Source: Thauera sp. K11
GTDB lineage: Bacteria; Pseudomonadota; Gammaproteobacteria; Burkholderiales; Rhodocyclaceae
Length of the DNA: 64,000 nucleotides
Direction of reading: 5' to 3'
Assembly (NCBI RefSeq): GCF_002354895.1
Contig: NZ_CP023439.1
Coordinates: 1,860,001 to 1,924,000, forward strand
Below the pieces are notes generated by a model. The model was not told the origin of the DNA. It worked only from the letters and a program-made list of their open reading frames with translations, and ran no database searches. A program made the position numbers and the translations under genes. Position 1 is the first letter of the stretch. Each line of letters opens with the position of its first letter. Positions 1 to 10,755 of the stretch are shown piece after piece.

Positions 1-104
1 TAGGCGGTGCGGTCGCTGCGGCAGAGTTCGAGGTAGTCCTGCAGGGACATCTCCTCCTCTCGGGCCGCCTCGTAGCGAGCCTGGTAGGCGTTGAAGATGG
101 TCAT
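1..104 (-). CDS. prkA: PrkA-type serine protein kinase, N-terminal fragment (partial)
   Basis: Only the first 34 codons are in the window; the gene runs off the left edge. The start ATG (complement of 102-104) is preceded by AAGGAGA about 7 bases upstream. The peptide opens MTIFNAYQARYEAAREEEMS and continues with LQDYLELCRSDRTA, which closely resembles the opening of E. coli PrkA/YeaG. PrkA is an AAA+-linked serine kinase of stress and stationary-phase physiology, usually followed by yeaH and spoVR-like genes. That downstream context is outside the window, so the call rests on the N-terminus only. Confidence 0.8.
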   Translation of the reverse strand, partial: MTIFNAYQARYEAAREEEMSLQDYLELCRSDRTA

Positions 105-444
105 GGCAATGTCTCCTTGCATGGGGGCCGTTCAGCGGCTCGAAGAGTTCTGTGCTGCGGTCGCGAACTACTGCGCGGCGCCGCCCGGTCTGCATTCCTG
201 CACGATCCGAGTCTGACGCTGAGAGACCCGGCGCGCTCGCGAGTTCCGTCCGATTTTGTGCTTTTTTGCATAGCGCCAGGCAGGTTTTCGGGGGTGCTCC
301 GCGCTGGAAGGATCGGGCAGGCCCTGTGCTAGAATGCAAAGTTTCTTCAAACGTGTTCGCGGTGGATGCCGGATGGAAGCCTCGGGTTTCCAGCCTGGAT
401 TACGCTTCCGGGGACGGATTTTTTGACTTGTCAGGATCGACTTA
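105..444. other. Divergent intergenic region prkA / tig
   Basis: These 340 bases separate the divergent prkA and tig starts. Overlapping short open frames on both strands show no recognisable product. A TAGAAT hexamer at 330-335 could be a -10 box for tig, but no convincing -35 is seen at the right distance. No terminator or repeat is evident. Confidence 0.35.
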
Positions 445-1749
445 ATGCAGACCAACCAGGAAGCCAAGAGCGCGCTGGAGCGCCGCATCGACATGTCCGT
501 GGCGCTGGCGGACATCGAAAAGGAAGTGGATGCGCGCCTCAAGCGCATGGCTCGCACCGTCAAGATGCCGGGTTTCCGCCCGGGCAAGGTGCCGTTGAAG
601 ATCGTCGCCCAGACGCATGGTCCGCAGGCGCGCTCCGAGGCGATCGGCGCGGCGGTCGAGAAAGCCTTCGGCGAACGGGTGAGGGAGCAGAACCTGCGCG
701 TGGCGGGCTATCCGCGCATCGAGCCGAAGGAAGCTTCGAGCACCGACGTGCTGGAATTCAGCGCCGTGTTCGAGGTCTATCCGGACGTGGTCCCCGGTGA
801 CCTCGCCGGCCGGAAGGTCGAGCGCCCGACCCTGGAAGTGACCGATGCCGAAGTCGACAAGACCATCGAAGTGCTGCGCAAGCAGCGCACCACCTTCGTT
901 GCGGCCGACCGCGCCGCGGGGGAGGGTGATCGCGTCGTGATCGACTTCGCCGGCCGCAAGGACGGTGAACTCTTCGAAGGCGGCTCGGGTCAGGATTTCC
1001 CGTTCGTGATCGGCGCCGGCTCGATGCTGAAGGACTTCGAGAGCGCGGTCGTCGACCTGAAGGCGGGTGATAGCAAGACCTTCGACATGACCTTCCCCGA
1101 GGACTACCACGCCAAGAACCTGGCGGGCCAGGCCGTGCAGTTCGAGATCACCGTGAAGGCGGTCGAGGCGCCGGTGCTGCCCGAGGTGAGCGACGACTTC
1201 GCCAAGGCGCTGGGCGTTGCCGACGGCGACGTGGCCAAGCTGCGCGAGGAGGTGAAGACCAACCTGCAGCGCGAAGTGAAGCGCCGCATCCAGGCGAAGG
1301 TGAAGGAACAGGTGATGGAAGCGCTGCTGGCGGTCACCCCGATCGAAGTGCCGAAGGCGCTCGTCGAGGCCGAAGCCGGCCAGCTCGCCGACAACGCGCG
1401 CCGCGACCTCGAGATGCGCGGGCTGAAGACGAAGGACATCCCGGTCGAGGCCGCGTGGTTTGCCGACCAGGCGGAACGCCGCGTGAAGCTGGGGCTGATC
1501 ATGGCCGAGATCGTGAAGACCAACGACCTGCACGCCAAGCCGGAGCAGGTTCGCGGGCTCGTCGAGGAGATGGCGCAGAGTTACGAAGACCCGGCCGAAC
1601 TGGTACGCTGGTATTACGCACAGCCGGATCGCCTGGCGCAGGCGGAGTCGGTTGTGATCGAAGACAACGTGGTGGCCTGGGTCTGCGAGAAGGCCGACAC
1701 GACCGACAAGACGATCGCGTTTGACGAACTGATGGGTAGCGCGGCCTGA
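445..1749 (+). CDS. tig: Trigger factor, ribosome-associated peptidyl-prolyl isomerase/chaperone
   Basis: A 434-residue protein, the usual trigger factor length. It binds the ribosome at the exit tunnel and shields nascent chains in the cytoplasm. The N-terminal ribosome-binding domain carries the GFRPGKVP signature at about residues 45-52. A central FKBP-like PPIase domain (about 150-250, with GDRVVIDFAG and an FPEDYHAKNLAG segment) is followed by a helical C-terminal chaperone domain. AGGA at 433-436 sits 8 bases before the ATG, supporting this start. It is the first gene of a tig-clpP-clpX run, with 20 bases to clpP, so the three are probably cotranscribed. Nothing is truncated. Confidence 0.97.
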   Translation: MQTNQEAKSALERRIDMSVALADIEKEVDARLKRMARTVKMPGFRPGKVPLKIVAQTHGPQARSEAIGAAVEKAFGERVREQNLRVAGYPRIEPKEASSTDVLEFSAVFEVYPDVVPGDLAGRKVERPTLEVTDAEVDKTIEVLRKQRTTFVAADRAAGEGDRVVIDFAGRKDGELFEGGSGQDFPFVIGAGSMLKDFESAVVDLKAGDSKTFDMTFPEDYHAKNLAGQAVQFEITVKAVEAPVLPEVSDDFAKALGVADGDVAKLREEVKTNLQREVKRRIQAKVKEQVMEALLAVTPIEVPKALVEAEAGQLADNARRDLEMRGLKTKDIPVEAAWFADQAERRVKLGLIMAEIVKTNDLHAKPEQVRGLVEEMAQSYEDPAELVRWYYAQPDRLAQAESVVIEDNVVAWVCEKADTTDKTIAFDELMGSAA

Positions 1750-1769
1750 GGCCGCAAAGGGTCTGACGA

Positions 1770-2408
1770 ATGATGCAAGGAACACCACAGCACAGCAGCG
1801 ACTGGAACCCGGTCGGCCTCGGCCTGGTACCGATGGTGGTCGAACAGAGCGGTCGCGGCGAGCGCGCCTACGACATCTATTCGCGCCTACTGAAGGAGCG
1901 GGTGGTGTTCCTCGTCGGCCCCGTCAACGACGTGACGGCCAATCTGATCGTCGCCCAGTTGCTCTTCCTCGAGTCCGAGAATCCGGACAAGGACATCTAC
2001 TTCTACATCAACTCTCCGGGCGGTTCGGTGACGGCGGGCATGGCGATCTACGACACCATGCAGTTCATCAAGCCGAACGTCAGCACGCTGTGCATCGGCC
2101 AGGCCGCGAGCATGGGCGCGTTCCTGCTCGCCGCCGGGGAGAAGGGCAAGCGCTACTGCCTGCCCAACTCGCGGGTGATGATCCACCAGCCCCTGGGCGG
2201 CTTCCAGGGCCAGGCGTCGGACATCGAGATCCACGCCCGCGAGATCCTTTACCTGCGTGAACGGCTCAACGGCATGCTGGCCAAGCACACCGGCCAGACC
2301 ATCGAGCAGATCGAGAAAGACACCGACCGCGACAATTTCATGTCCGCCACGGCGGCCGTCGAGTACGGGCTGATCGACAAGGTGCTGACGAGCCGCGCCG
2401 ACACCTGA
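1770..2408 (+). CDS. clpP: ATP-dependent Clp protease proteolytic subunit
   Basis: A 212-residue serine peptidase forming the double-heptamer barrel that degrades substrates fed by ClpX or ClpA. The catalytic triad is visible as S114 (in GQAASMGA), H139 (in MIHQPLGG) and D188 (in DRDNFMSA), the spacing known for ClpP. The N-terminus includes the propeptide region normally removed by self-processing. Two ATG codons stand in tandem at the start (1770 and 1773) and the first is used here. clpX begins 16 bases after the stop, so the pair forms one transcription unit. Confidence 0.97.
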   Translation: MMQGTPQHSSDWNPVGLGLVPMVVEQSGRGERAYDIYSRLLKERVVFLVGPVNDVTANLIVAQLLFLESENPDKDIYFYINSPGGSVTAGMAIYDTMQFIKPNVSTLCIGQAASMGAFLLAAGEKGKRYCLPNSRVMIHQPLGGFQGQASDIEIHAREILYLRERLNGMLAKHTGQTIEQIEKDTDRDNFMSATAAVEYGLIDKVLTSRADT

Positions 2409-2424
2409 TCCGGGAGAACAGACC

Positions 2425-3693
<1,269 letters not shown>

Positions 3694-3733
3694 CGCCCGC
3701 CGCGGTCGGGTGCTCTCCGGCCGCCACCCGCCG

Positions 3734-3761
3734 CTTGAATTTCCAGGTCATGCCCACATAT
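3734..3761 (+). promoter_or_regulatory. Sigma-32 (heat-shock) type promoter upstream of lon
   Basis: CTTGAA at 3734-3739 is followed after 13 bases by CCCACATAT at 3753-3761, close to the sigma-32 consensus CTTGAA - N11-16 - CCCCATNT. It lies in the clpX-lon gap, about 30 bases before the lon start. E. coli lon is known to belong to the sigma-32 regulon, so position and sequence agree. No transcript data are available here. Confidence 0.65.
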
Positions 3762-3792
3762 GGGTATGACCTTTCTAACAAGGAAAATGAAA

Positions 3793-6219
3793 ATGTCGGG
3801 TCCCGCTGACTTCTCCCACGAACAGATGGAACTGCCGCTGCTGCCGCTGCGCGACGTAGTGGTGTTTCCGCACATGGTCATCCCGTTGTTCGTCGGGCGG
3901 CCGAAGTCGATCAAGGCACTGGAGAACGCGATGGAGGCGGGCAAGAGCATCCTCCTCGTCGCCCAGAAGTCCGCTTCCAAGGACGAGCCTTCCGTCGAGG
4001 ATCTCTATTCGATCGGCTGCATCGCCAACATCCTGCAGATGCTCAAGCTGCCGGACGGTACGATCAAGGTGCTGGTCGAAGGCGTGCAGCGCGCCCGCAT
4101 CGATTCGGTCGAGGACCTGCGCCAGCTCTTCGTCGCCAAGGTCACGCCGGTGTCCGTGCCGGAGCCGGGCAACAACGAGGTCGAGGCGATGCGCAGGGCG
4201 ATCATCGCCCAGTTCGACCAGTACGTTAAGCTGAACAAGAAGATCCCGCCGGAGATCCTGACCTCGCTCGCGGGCATCGAGGAGGCGGGCCGGCTCGCCG
4301 ACACGATCGCCGCCCACCTGCCGCTCAAGCTCGAGCAGAAGCAGGAGGTGCTCGAGATGTTCAACACCGGCGAGCGTCTCGAGAAGCTCCTCAACCAGCT
4401 CGAAGCCGAACTCGACATCCTGCAGGTCGAGAAGCGCATCCGCGGCCGCGTGAAGCGCCAGATGGAGAAGAGCCAGCGCGAGTACTACCTGAACGAACAG
4501 GTCAAGGCCATCCAGAAGGAACTCGGCGAAGGCGAGGACGGCGCCGATCTCGAGGAGATGGACAAGAAGATCAAGGCCGCCGGCATGCCCAAGGAGGCCT
4601 TGGCCAAGGCCGACGCCGAATTCAAGAAGCTGCGCCTGATGTCACCGATGTCCGCCGAGGCGACCGTGGTGCGCAACTACATCGACACCCTGATCGGCCT
4701 GCCCTGGAAGAAGAAGTCGCGCGTCAGCAAGGACCTGGCCGAGGCCGAGAAGATCCTCGACAGAGACCACTACGGCCTCGAACGGGTGAAGGAACGCATC
4801 CTCGAATACCTCGCGGTGCAGCAGCGAGTCGACAAGGTCAAGGCGCCCATCCTCTGCCTGGTGGGCCCCCCGGGCGTGGGCAAGACTTCGCTCGGGCAGT
4901 CGATCGCCAAGGCGACCAACCGCAAGTTCATCCGCATGGCGTTGGGCGGCGTGCGCGACGAGGCCGAGGTCCGCGGCCATCGCCGCACCTACATCGGCTC
5001 GATGCCCGGCAAGATCCTGCAGAACATGAGCAAGGTCGGTGTCAAGAACCCGCTGTTCCTGCTCGACGAGGTGGACAAGCTCGGCATGGATTTCCGCGGC
5101 GACCCGTCGTCGGCGCTGCTCGAAGTGCTCGACCCGGAGCAGAACCACACCTTCCAGGATCACTACGTCGAGGTCGATTTCGACCTGTCCGACGTGATGT
5201 TCGTGGCGACGGCCAACACACTGAACATTCCGCCCGCGCTGCTCGACCGCATGGAGGTGATCCGGCTGTCCGGCTACACGGAGGACGAAAAGGTCAACAT
5301 CTCGATGCGCTATCTGCTGCCCAAGCAGATGAAGAACAACGGCCTGAAGCGCGACGAACTGTCGGTGACCGAAGAGGCGCTGCGCGACGTGGTGCGCTAC
5401 TACACGCGCGAAGCCGGAGTGCGCGGCATGGAACGCGAAATCTCCAAGATCTGCCGCAAGGTCGTCAAGCAGCTCGTGCTGCGCAAGCGTTCGAGCAAGA
5501 TCATCGTCAACGCCAGGAACCTCGACAAGTTCCTCGGCGTCCGGAAATACAGCTTCGGCATCGCCGAAAAGCTGAACCAGATCGGCCAGGTGACCGGGCT
5601 CGCATGGACTGAAGTGGGTGGCGAGCTGCTCACCATCGAGGCGGTCCAGTTGCCCGGCAAGGGCAAGGTCATGACGACCGGCAAGCTCGGCGAAGTGATG
5701 CAGGAGTCCATCCAGGCTGCGCTGTCGGTGGTCCGCAAGCGGGCGCGCTCGCTGGGCATCGAGGACGACTTCTACCAGAAGAGCGACATCCACATCCACC
5801 TGCCGGAAGGCGCCATTCCGAAGGATGGCCCGTCGGCCGGCATCGCCATCGCGACCGCGCTGGTGTCCGTGCTGTCCGGGATTCCGGTGCGCTGCGACGT
5901 GGCGATGACCGGGGAGATCACGCTGCGCGGCGAAGTGCTGGCGATCGGCGGCCTCAAGGAAAAGCTCCTCGCAGCCGTCCGCGGCGGCATCCGGACGGCG
6001 CTGATTCCGGAGGAGAACGTCAAGGATCTGGTGGATATTCCGGACAACATCAAGAACGCGATCGAGATCCTGCCGGTGAAGTGGATCGATCAGGTGCTGG
6101 AGCGGGCTCTCGAACGCAAGCCGGAACCCTTGCCGGATGCCTCGCCGGAAGTAGCGCCGGTCGTCGCGGCCCAGTCCGAGGACACCGGGGCGACGTCCAT
6201 GAACCTGCGGGCGCATTGA
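3793..6219 (+). CDS. lon: ATP-dependent protease Lon (La)
   Basis: An 808-residue serine-lysine protease that degrades misfolded and short-lived regulatory proteins in the cytoplasm. The order is an N-terminal substrate-binding LON domain (from [12 protein letters not shown]), a coiled region, an AAA+ module with Walker A GPPGVGKT at 358-365, and the C-terminal protease domain with catalytic S681 (PKDGPSAG) and K724 ([10 protein letters not shown]). Of several in-frame ATGs, the one at 3793 has AAGGA 8 bases upstream. The ATG at 3787 is too close to that site, and 3760 falls inside the heat-shock promoter. A strong hairpin terminator follows the gene. Confidence 0.97.
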   Translation: MSGPADFSHEQMELPLLPLRDVVVFPHMVIPLFVGRPKSIKALENAMEAGKSILLVAQKSASKDEPSVEDLYSIGCIANILQMLKLPDGTIKVLVEGVQRARIDSVEDLRQLFVAKVTPVSVPEPGNNEVEAMRRAIIAQFDQYVKLNKKIPPEILTSLAGIEEAGRLADTIAAHLPLKLEQKQEVLEMFNTGERLEKLLNQLEAELDILQVEKRIRGRVKRQMEKSQREYYLNEQVKAIQKELGEGEDGADLEEMDKKIKAAGMPKEALAKADAEFKKLRLMSPMSAEATVVRNYIDTLIGLPWKKKSRVSKDLAEAEKILDRDHYGLERVKERILEYLAVQQRVDKVKAPILCLVGPPGVGKTSLGQSIAKATNRKFIRMALGGVRDEAEVRGHRRTYIGSMPGKILQNMSKVGVKNPLFLLDEVDKLGMDFRGDPSSALLEVLDPEQNHTFQDHYVEVDFDLSDVMFVATANTLNIPPALLDRMEVIRLSGYTEDEKVNISMRYLLPKQMKNNGLKRDELSVTEEALRDVVRYYTREAGVRGMEREISKICRKVVKQLVLRKRSSKIIVNARNLDKFLGVRKYSFGIAEKLNQIGQVTGLAWTEVGGELLTIEAVQLPGKGKVMTTGKLGEVMQESIQAALSVVRKRARSLGIEDDFYQKSDIHIHLPEGAIPKDGPSAGIAIATALVSVLSGIPVRCDVAMTGEITLRGEVLAIGGLKEKLLAAVRGGIRTALIPEENVKDLVDIPDNIKNAIEILPVKWIDQVLERALERKPEPLPDASPEVAPVVAAQSEDTGATSMNLRAH

Positions 6220-6253
6220 CCGTTCGGGCGCCGCTGCCGGAAACGGTGCGAAA

Positions 6254-6290
6254 AAGGGCGCGGCATGCTCTGCATGCCGCGCCCTTGTTG
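6254..6290 (+). terminator. Rho-independent terminator after lon
   Basis: A perfect 14-bp inverted repeat (6254-6267 with 6273-6286, core GGGCGCGGCATG / CATGCCGCGCCC) encloses a 5-base loop and is followed by TTGTTGCATTT. It lies between the lon stop and the hupB promoter, so it should end the clp/lon transcripts. Confidence 0.85.
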
Positions 6291-6302
6291 CATTTCACAC
6301 GC

Positions 6303-6332
6303 TTGACACGCCGATTTTTTGCGCGCTATAAA
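6303..6332 (+). promoter_or_regulatory. Sigma-70 promoter of hupB
   Basis: A perfect TTGACA -35 (6303-6308) and a TATAAA -10 (6327-6332) are separated by 18 bases, in a region with a T-run. It is the strongest sigma-70 match in the window and faces hupB, whose start is about 118 bases downstream. Confidence 0.8.
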
Positions 6333-6449
6333 TCCCACGCAGTTTGCAAGACGATTCGAGTTTCCCGTGAATGCCACGCCGGTTCCGGCTTGCGCCGAGT
6401 CGGTTGCGTTGTGCCAATAGATCGCAGTAATCATCGAGGGAGCCGCTTC

Positions 6450-6722
6450 ATGAACAAATCTGAACTGATCGACGCAATTGCCACGCGTGCCGACATTTCG
6501 AAGACCACCGCAGGTCGTGCGCTGGATGGCGCGCTCGAAGCCGTCAGAGGGGCACTGGAAAAAGGAGATTCGGTAACCCTGGTCGGGTTCGGCACCTTCC
6601 ATGTCGGGGAGCGCGCAGCGCGGACGGGCCGTAATCCGCGTACCGGCAAGAACATCAAGATCAAGGCAGCCAAGGTGCCGAAGTTCCGTCCTGGCAAAGG
6701 CTTGAAAGATGCGCTAAACTAG
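6450..6722 (+). CDS. hupB: DNA-binding protein HU-beta
   Basis: A 90-residue histone-like nucleoid protein that dimerises and bends DNA non-specifically. It opens [20 protein letters not shown] and contains the HU arm signature [19 protein letters not shown] followed by the basic [14 protein letters not shown] segment, the full family length. GAGGGA at 6436-6441 is the ribosome-binding site, 8 bases from the ATG. It has its own promoter and sits between lon and tRNA-Val, as in many betaproteobacteria. Confidence 0.97.
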   Translation: MNKSELIDAIATRADISKTTAGRALDGALEAVRGALEKGDSVTLVGFGTFHVGERAARTGRNPRTGKNIKIKAAKVPKFRPGKGLKDALN

Positions 6723-6767
6723 CGAGCTTCGCTGGGCGGGCGCCACGTTCGTCGCCTTTTCCGCGCG

Positions 6768-6843
6768 GGGTGCTTAGCTCAGATGGTAGAGCGCTAGCCT
6801 TACAAGCTGGATGTCGGCGGTTCGATCCCGTCAGCACCCACCA
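6768..6843 (+). tRNA. tRNA-Val (anticodon UAC)
   Basis: A 76-base cloverleaf ending in an encoded CCA. The acceptor stem GGGTGCT pairs with AGCACCC, the D arm is GCTC/GAGC, the anticodon stem CTAGC/GCTGG holds the loop CTTACAA (anticodon TAC), and the T arm GGCGG/CCGTC holds TTCGATC. It follows hupB by 45 bases and may share its transcript. A terminator lies 33 bases downstream. Confidence 0.96.
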
Positions 6844-6876
6844 GACACCTTGTAGCGAGCAATATCAGTAGTGTCG

Positions 6877-6917
6877 AAAACCCGCATGGCTCCTGGCCTT
6901 GCGGGTTTTTTCTTTTC
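6877..6917 (+). terminator. Rho-independent terminator after tRNA-Val
   Basis: AAAACCCGCA (6877-6886) pairs with TGCGGGTTTT (6900-6909) around a 13-base loop and continues into TTCTTTTCC. It ends the hupB/tRNA-Val unit and marks the left edge of the type VI secretion island. Confidence 0.8.
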
Positions 6918-7341
6918 CTGTGTCTCCGGAAGCCCCACCGCGCCATACCGCTGACAGTGGGCGCCCTGGTGGTATCCCGACATACGCTCCACCGCGAGCG
7001 CCACCACCATTCCCTTGGCCGGCCGCCGATTTGACGGGCTAGGCCCGAGACAAGGCTTGCAAGCCCGCCGATGAGCCGCGGGATGCATCCGCCGATCCTG
7101 CCCGCCGGCGCCGGACTCCGCTGCCTCGACTTCCGTTTCGACGGTAAGCGCAAGACGCTTGCCCCTGGTGCCTCTCGGGATACGAGCACCGCCGTCTGCC
7201 CGTACCCGCAACAGACCACCACCGGGCATCGTCACGCCCGGCCCTCGCCGCATCGTATTCCTCTTCGACCACCTGCATGCCGACAGCAAGAACGATCGGC
7301 GGCATGAACCAGACGACAAGCATCTTGACGCACCGCGTCTG
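6918..7341. other. Gene-poor left border of the T6SS island
   Basis: No gene can be supported in these ~420 bases. Open frames on the minus strand run through it and even through the tRNA, and none resembles a protein family. A perfect 12-bp palindrome GGCTTGCAAGCC lies at 7054-7065, next to the near-palindrome GGGCTAGGCCC. In related genomes the tRNA-Val is often followed by ppiD; here it is followed by this spacer and then secretion genes. Confidence 0.4.
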
Positions 7342-7369
7342 TTGAATCGAGAATGTCGGCATATACAAT
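7342..7369 (+). promoter_or_regulatory. Probable sigma-70 promoter of the T6SS operon
   Basis: TTGAAT (7342-7347) and TACAAT (7364-7369) are 16 bases apart, in an AT-rich stretch about 115 bases before the clpV start. It is the only reasonable promoter seen ahead of clpV. The leader to clpV is long and contains AGGAGG followed by a 13-codon open frame (ATG at 7439) that ends just before clpV. Confidence 0.5.
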
Positions 7370-7484
7370 TGAGTTATTGATATGCAAAAAGAGTTTACGG
7401 TGTTTTCGTTCAGCATAGTCGGAGGCGGAAGGAGGGGCATGCACGGCTCCGGCGATGCTGCCGATGTTGCGAAAGGGTGAAATC

Positions 7485-10163
7485 TTGGCGATACCCCGGA
7501 AGTCTCTTTTTGGCAAACTCGGCCTGACTGCATTTCGCAGCATCGAGAGCGCAACCGCCTTCTGCAAGCTGAGGGGCAATCCCTACATCGAGCTGGTGCA
7601 CTGGCTGCATCAGATCTTGCAGGGGGGCGATAGCGACATCCACCGGATTGCCCGGCATTTCGCCATAGCGTCCCGCGAGACCGACCGCGAACTCGCCGAC
7701 GCGCTGGCGCGCCTGCCCGGCGGCGCCACCTCGATCAGCAATTTTGCGCCGCACATCGAGACCGCGATCGAGCGGGCGTGGGTGATCGCAACGCTGGCCT
7801 TCGGCGACAACAGGATTCGCACATCCCATTTGCTGCTCGCCTTGCTCCAGACCCCGGAGCTACGTCTGGCCTGCCTGGACATCTGCCCTTCGTTCCGGCG
7901 GATTCCCATCGACACGCTGGCCGGCATCCTGCCGACGCTCGTGGCGCAATCTCCGGAACAGCACGAGCCCGCCCAGGACGGCATCGATCTGGCCCCGGCA
8001 CTGCCCGGCGAAGCCAGCGGCGCCATCGTGCCGCCTGGAGGCAATGGGTCGGCGCTCGACAAATACTCCATCGACCTGACGCAACTCGCCCGCGATGGCC
8101 GGATCGATCCGGTGGTCGGGCGCGAACAGGAAGTCCGGACCATGACGGACATCCTGCTTCGTCGTCGCCAGAACAACCCGTTGCTCACGGGTGAGGCCGG
8201 TGTCGGCAAGACGGCCGTCGCAGAAGGGCTGGCCCTGGCCATCGCCAGCGGGAAAGTGCCGCCGGCGCTGCTGGACGTGCGCCTGCTCAATCTCGACCTG
8301 GGCGCCATGCTGGCCGGGGCCAGCATGAAAGGGGAGTTCGAGTCGCGCCTCAAGGCCGTCCTCGAAGAAGCGGGGCGTTCCGCGAAACCCATCGTCCTCT
8401 TCATCGACGAGATCCATACGCTGATCGGCGCCGGTGGCAACGCGGGAACCGGCGATGCCGCCAATCTGCTGAAGCCGGCACTGGCCCGCGGCGGACTCCG
8501 TACCATCGGCGCCACCACCTGGAGCGAGTACAAACGCCATATAGAGAAAGATGCCGCGCTGACCCGGCGCTTCCAGCTTCTGCAGATCCACGAACCCGCG
8601 GAGGCGCTCGCCATCGACATGGTCCGCGGACTCTCCGGCACCTTCGAAAAACACCACGGCGTGCTCATCGTCGACGAGGCGATACGAGCCGCGGTGAGCC
8701 TGTCGAGCCGCTACATTCCCTCCCGCCAGTTGCCGGACAAGGCCATCAGCCTGCTGGATACCGCCTGCGCCCGCGTCGCACTGTCCCTGCATACGCCCCC
8801 CGGCCGCCTGCAACTGCTCAAGCGGGATCGCGAAGCCGCGCTGATTGAACGAGGCATCCTCGAGAAACAGCGCCGGCTCGGCCGCAACCACGGCGAAGCA
8901 TTGAGTGCGCTGGGCGCCAGACTCGCCCGTCTCGAGGCGGAAATCGACAGCCTGGAAACACGCTGGCAGGCAGAGCGGGAACTGGTCGAAAGACTGCTGG
9001 GGGCGCGTGCCCGGCATCTGGAAATGCAGGACGAACCCGGATCGTCTTCCGAGTTCCCTGTGCTCGAATCAAGCCTGGCCGAACTGCAGGGCGGCCAGCC
9101 GCTGGTTCATCCCGAAGTCGATGAAGCGACGGTTGCCACCATCGTTTCCGAGTGGACCGGCATCCCGGTCGGGCGCATGGTCAAGGACGAAATCGCCGCC
9201 GTGCTCGACCTTTCCGCGCATCTGGCCCGGCGAGTCATCGGGCAGCAGGACGCTCTCGACCTGATCGCCGAACGTATTCAGGTGGCCCGCGCCGGCATGA
9301 GCGACCCGAACAAGCCGATCGGCGTGTTCCTGCTGGCCGGCCCCTCCGGCGTCGGCAAGACCGAGACTGCATTGGCCCTGGCCGAAGCCCTGTATGGCGG
9401 CGAGCAGAATCTCGTCACCTTCAACATGAGCGAGTTCCAGGAAGCGCACACGGTCTCCACCCTCAAGGGGGCGCCGCCCGGCTATGTCGGCTATGGAGAA
9501 GGGGGCGTGCTGACCGAAGCGGTCCGCCGCCGCCCCTACAGCGTCATCCTGCTGGACGAGATCGAAAAGGCCCACCGCGATGTGCACGAGATCTTCTTCC
9601 AGGTCTTCGACAAGGGCTGGATGGAAGACGGCGAAGGGCGCCTGGTCGACTTCAGGAATACGGTCATCCTGCTGACCAGCAATGCCGGATCGGATCTGCT
9701 TGCCGGCCTGTACGAAGCGCCGGAATCGATGCCCAAGCCCGCCGCCTTGCGGGATGCGATGCGCGCAGAACTGCTCAAGGCTTTCCCGGCGGCGTTCCTC
9801 GGCCGCCTCCATGTCGTGCCTTACCTGCCTCTCCGATCCGAAATCCTGGCCCACATCGTGAAGCTGCAGCTCGATCGGGTCAAACAGCGTCTGGTGGATC
9901 AGCACGGCATCGTGCTCGAGATTGCCGACCGCGTTGCGCCGCACATCGTCGACGCCTGCAACGTCACCGAATCCGGCGCCCGCTTGCTGATCTCCCATAT
10001 CGAGCAGCACGTCCTGCCCATGCTCGGTCGCTGCTGGCTGGAAGCCCTGGAGCAGCAGCGGGTCATCGAGCGAATCGATCTCGACGTCGCCGAAGGCCGG
10101 CTGACGCACCGGCTTCGCCATGCCGCAAATCCCGCCATTCCCGTCGCTCGACCCACCGCTTAA
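7485..10163 (+). CDS. clpV: T6SS AAA+ ATPase ClpV (TssH)
   Basis: A roughly 892-residue Clp/Hsp100 ATPase that disassembles the contracted TssB-TssC sheath so that subunits can be reused. The N domain reads KLRGNPYIELVHWLHQIL, typical of ClpV. Walker A motifs are GEAGVGKT (236-243) and GPSGVGKT (619-626), with a coiled middle domain between them. Start choice: an ATG lies in frame at 7455 without a Shine-Dalgarno at useful distance, whereas the TTG at 7485 has AAAGGG 7 bases upstream and gives an opening MAIPRKSLFGKL that fits the family. The TTG is preferred here. It leads the operon, 21 bases before tssB. Confidence 0.93.
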   Translation: MAIPRKSLFGKLGLTAFRSIESATAFCKLRGNPYIELVHWLHQILQGGDSDIHRIARHFAIASRETDRELADALARLPGGATSISNFAPHIETAIERAWVIATLAFGDNRIRTSHLLLALLQTPELRLACLDICPSFRRIPIDTLAGILPTLVAQSPEQHEPAQDGIDLAPALPGEASGAIVPPGGNGSALDKYSIDLTQLARDGRIDPVVGREQEVRTMTDILLRRRQNNPLLTGEAGVGKTAVAEGLALAIASGKVPPALLDVRLLNLDLGAMLAGASMKGEFESRLKAVLEEAGRSAKPIVLFIDEIHTLIGAGGNAGTGDAANLLKPALARGGLRTIGATTWSEYKRHIEKDAALTRRFQLLQIHEPAEALAIDMVRGLSGTFEKHHGVLIVDEAIRAAVSLSSRYIPSRQLPDKAISLLDTACARVALSLHTPPGRLQLLKRDREAALIERGILEKQRRLGRNHGEALSALGARLARLEAEIDSLETRWQAERELVERLLGARARHLEMQDEPGSSSEFPVLESSLAELQGGQPLVHPEVDEATVATIVSEWTGIPVGRMVKDEIAAVLDLSAHLARRVIGQQDALDLIAERIQVARAGMSDPNKPIGVFLLAGPSGVGKTETALALAEALYGGEQNLVTFNMSEFQEAHTVSTLKGAPPGYVGYGEGGVLTEAVRRRPYSVILLDEIEKAHRDVHEIFFQVFDKGWMEDGEGRLVDFRNTVILLTSNAGSDLLAGLYEAPESMPKPAALRDAMRAELLKAFPAAFLGRLHVVPYLPLRSEILAHIVKLQLDRVKQRLVDQHGIVLEIADRVAPHIVDACNVTESGARLLISHIEQHVLPMLGRCWLEALEQQRVIERIDLDVAEGRLTHRLRHAANPAIPVARPTA

Positions 10164-10184
10164 CCCTACTCAAGAGGAACCACG

Positions 10185-10718
10185 ATGAGCACTTCCAACA
10201 GCGCCCAGAAATACATTGCCCGCAATCGCGCACCCCGGGTCCAGATCGAATACGACGTCGAAGTCTACGGTTCGGAGAAAAAGATCGAGCTGCCCTTCGT
10301 GATGGGCGTGTTGGCCGATCTCTCCGGCAAGCCGCGCGAAGCGCTCCCGCAGGTGGGCGATCGCAAGTTCCTCGACATCGACATCGACAACTTCGACGAC
10401 CGCATGAAGGCGAAGGCACCCCGCGTCGCGTTCGCCGTTCCGAACACCCTCGGCGGCGACGGACAACTCATGGTGGACATCACCTTCGAGAGCATGGAGG
10501 ACTTCTCTCCGGCTGCCGTGGCCCGCAAGGTCGATGCCCTGAACCAGTTGCTGGAAGCCCGTATCCAGCTCGCCAACCTGCAGACCTACATGGACGGCAA
10601 GGCCGGCGCCGAGAGCCTGGTCAACGCGCTGCTCAAGGACCCGGCCTTGCTCAGCGCGCTGGCCAAGGCACCCAAGCCCGCCCCGGCCGCAACCGCAGAG
10701 CAGGCCGAGCAGGAATAA
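10185..10718 (+). CDS. tssB: T6SS contractile sheath small subunit TssB (VipA)
   Basis: A 177-residue sheath protein that forms a 1:1 complex with TssC and polymerises around the Hcp tube. It contains the family segments RAPRVQIEYDVE, LPFVMGVLADLSG and RKFLDIDIDNFDDRM, and an alanine/proline-rich C-terminal tail. AGAGGAACC precedes the ATG. Its partner tssC follows 37 bases later but is broken, so the sheath cannot be assembled from this locus alone. Confidence 0.96.
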   Translation: MSTSNSAQKYIARNRAPRVQIEYDVEVYGSEKKIELPFVMGVLADLSGKPREALPQVGDRKFLDIDIDNFDDRMKAKAPRVAFAVPNTLGGDGQLMVDITFESMEDFSPAAVARKVDALNQLLEARIQLANLQTYMDGKAGAESLVNALLKDPALLSALAKAPKPAPAATAEQAEQE

Positions 10719-10755
10719 GCCGCCTCCCGAAACTCCATCGATCGGAATAGAAATC

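Noticed and set aside
442..1788. A 448-codon open frame on the minus strand opposite tig
   Set aside because: It mirrors the GC-rich codon pattern of tig and has no family features. The same applies to long antisense frames opposite lon, vgrG, tssM, imuA/imuB and mutS.
6800..7554. Several minus-strand open frames after tRNA-Val
   Set aside because: One reads through the tRNA itself. None has a ribosome site or recognisable domain, and three frames are open at once because of GC bias.
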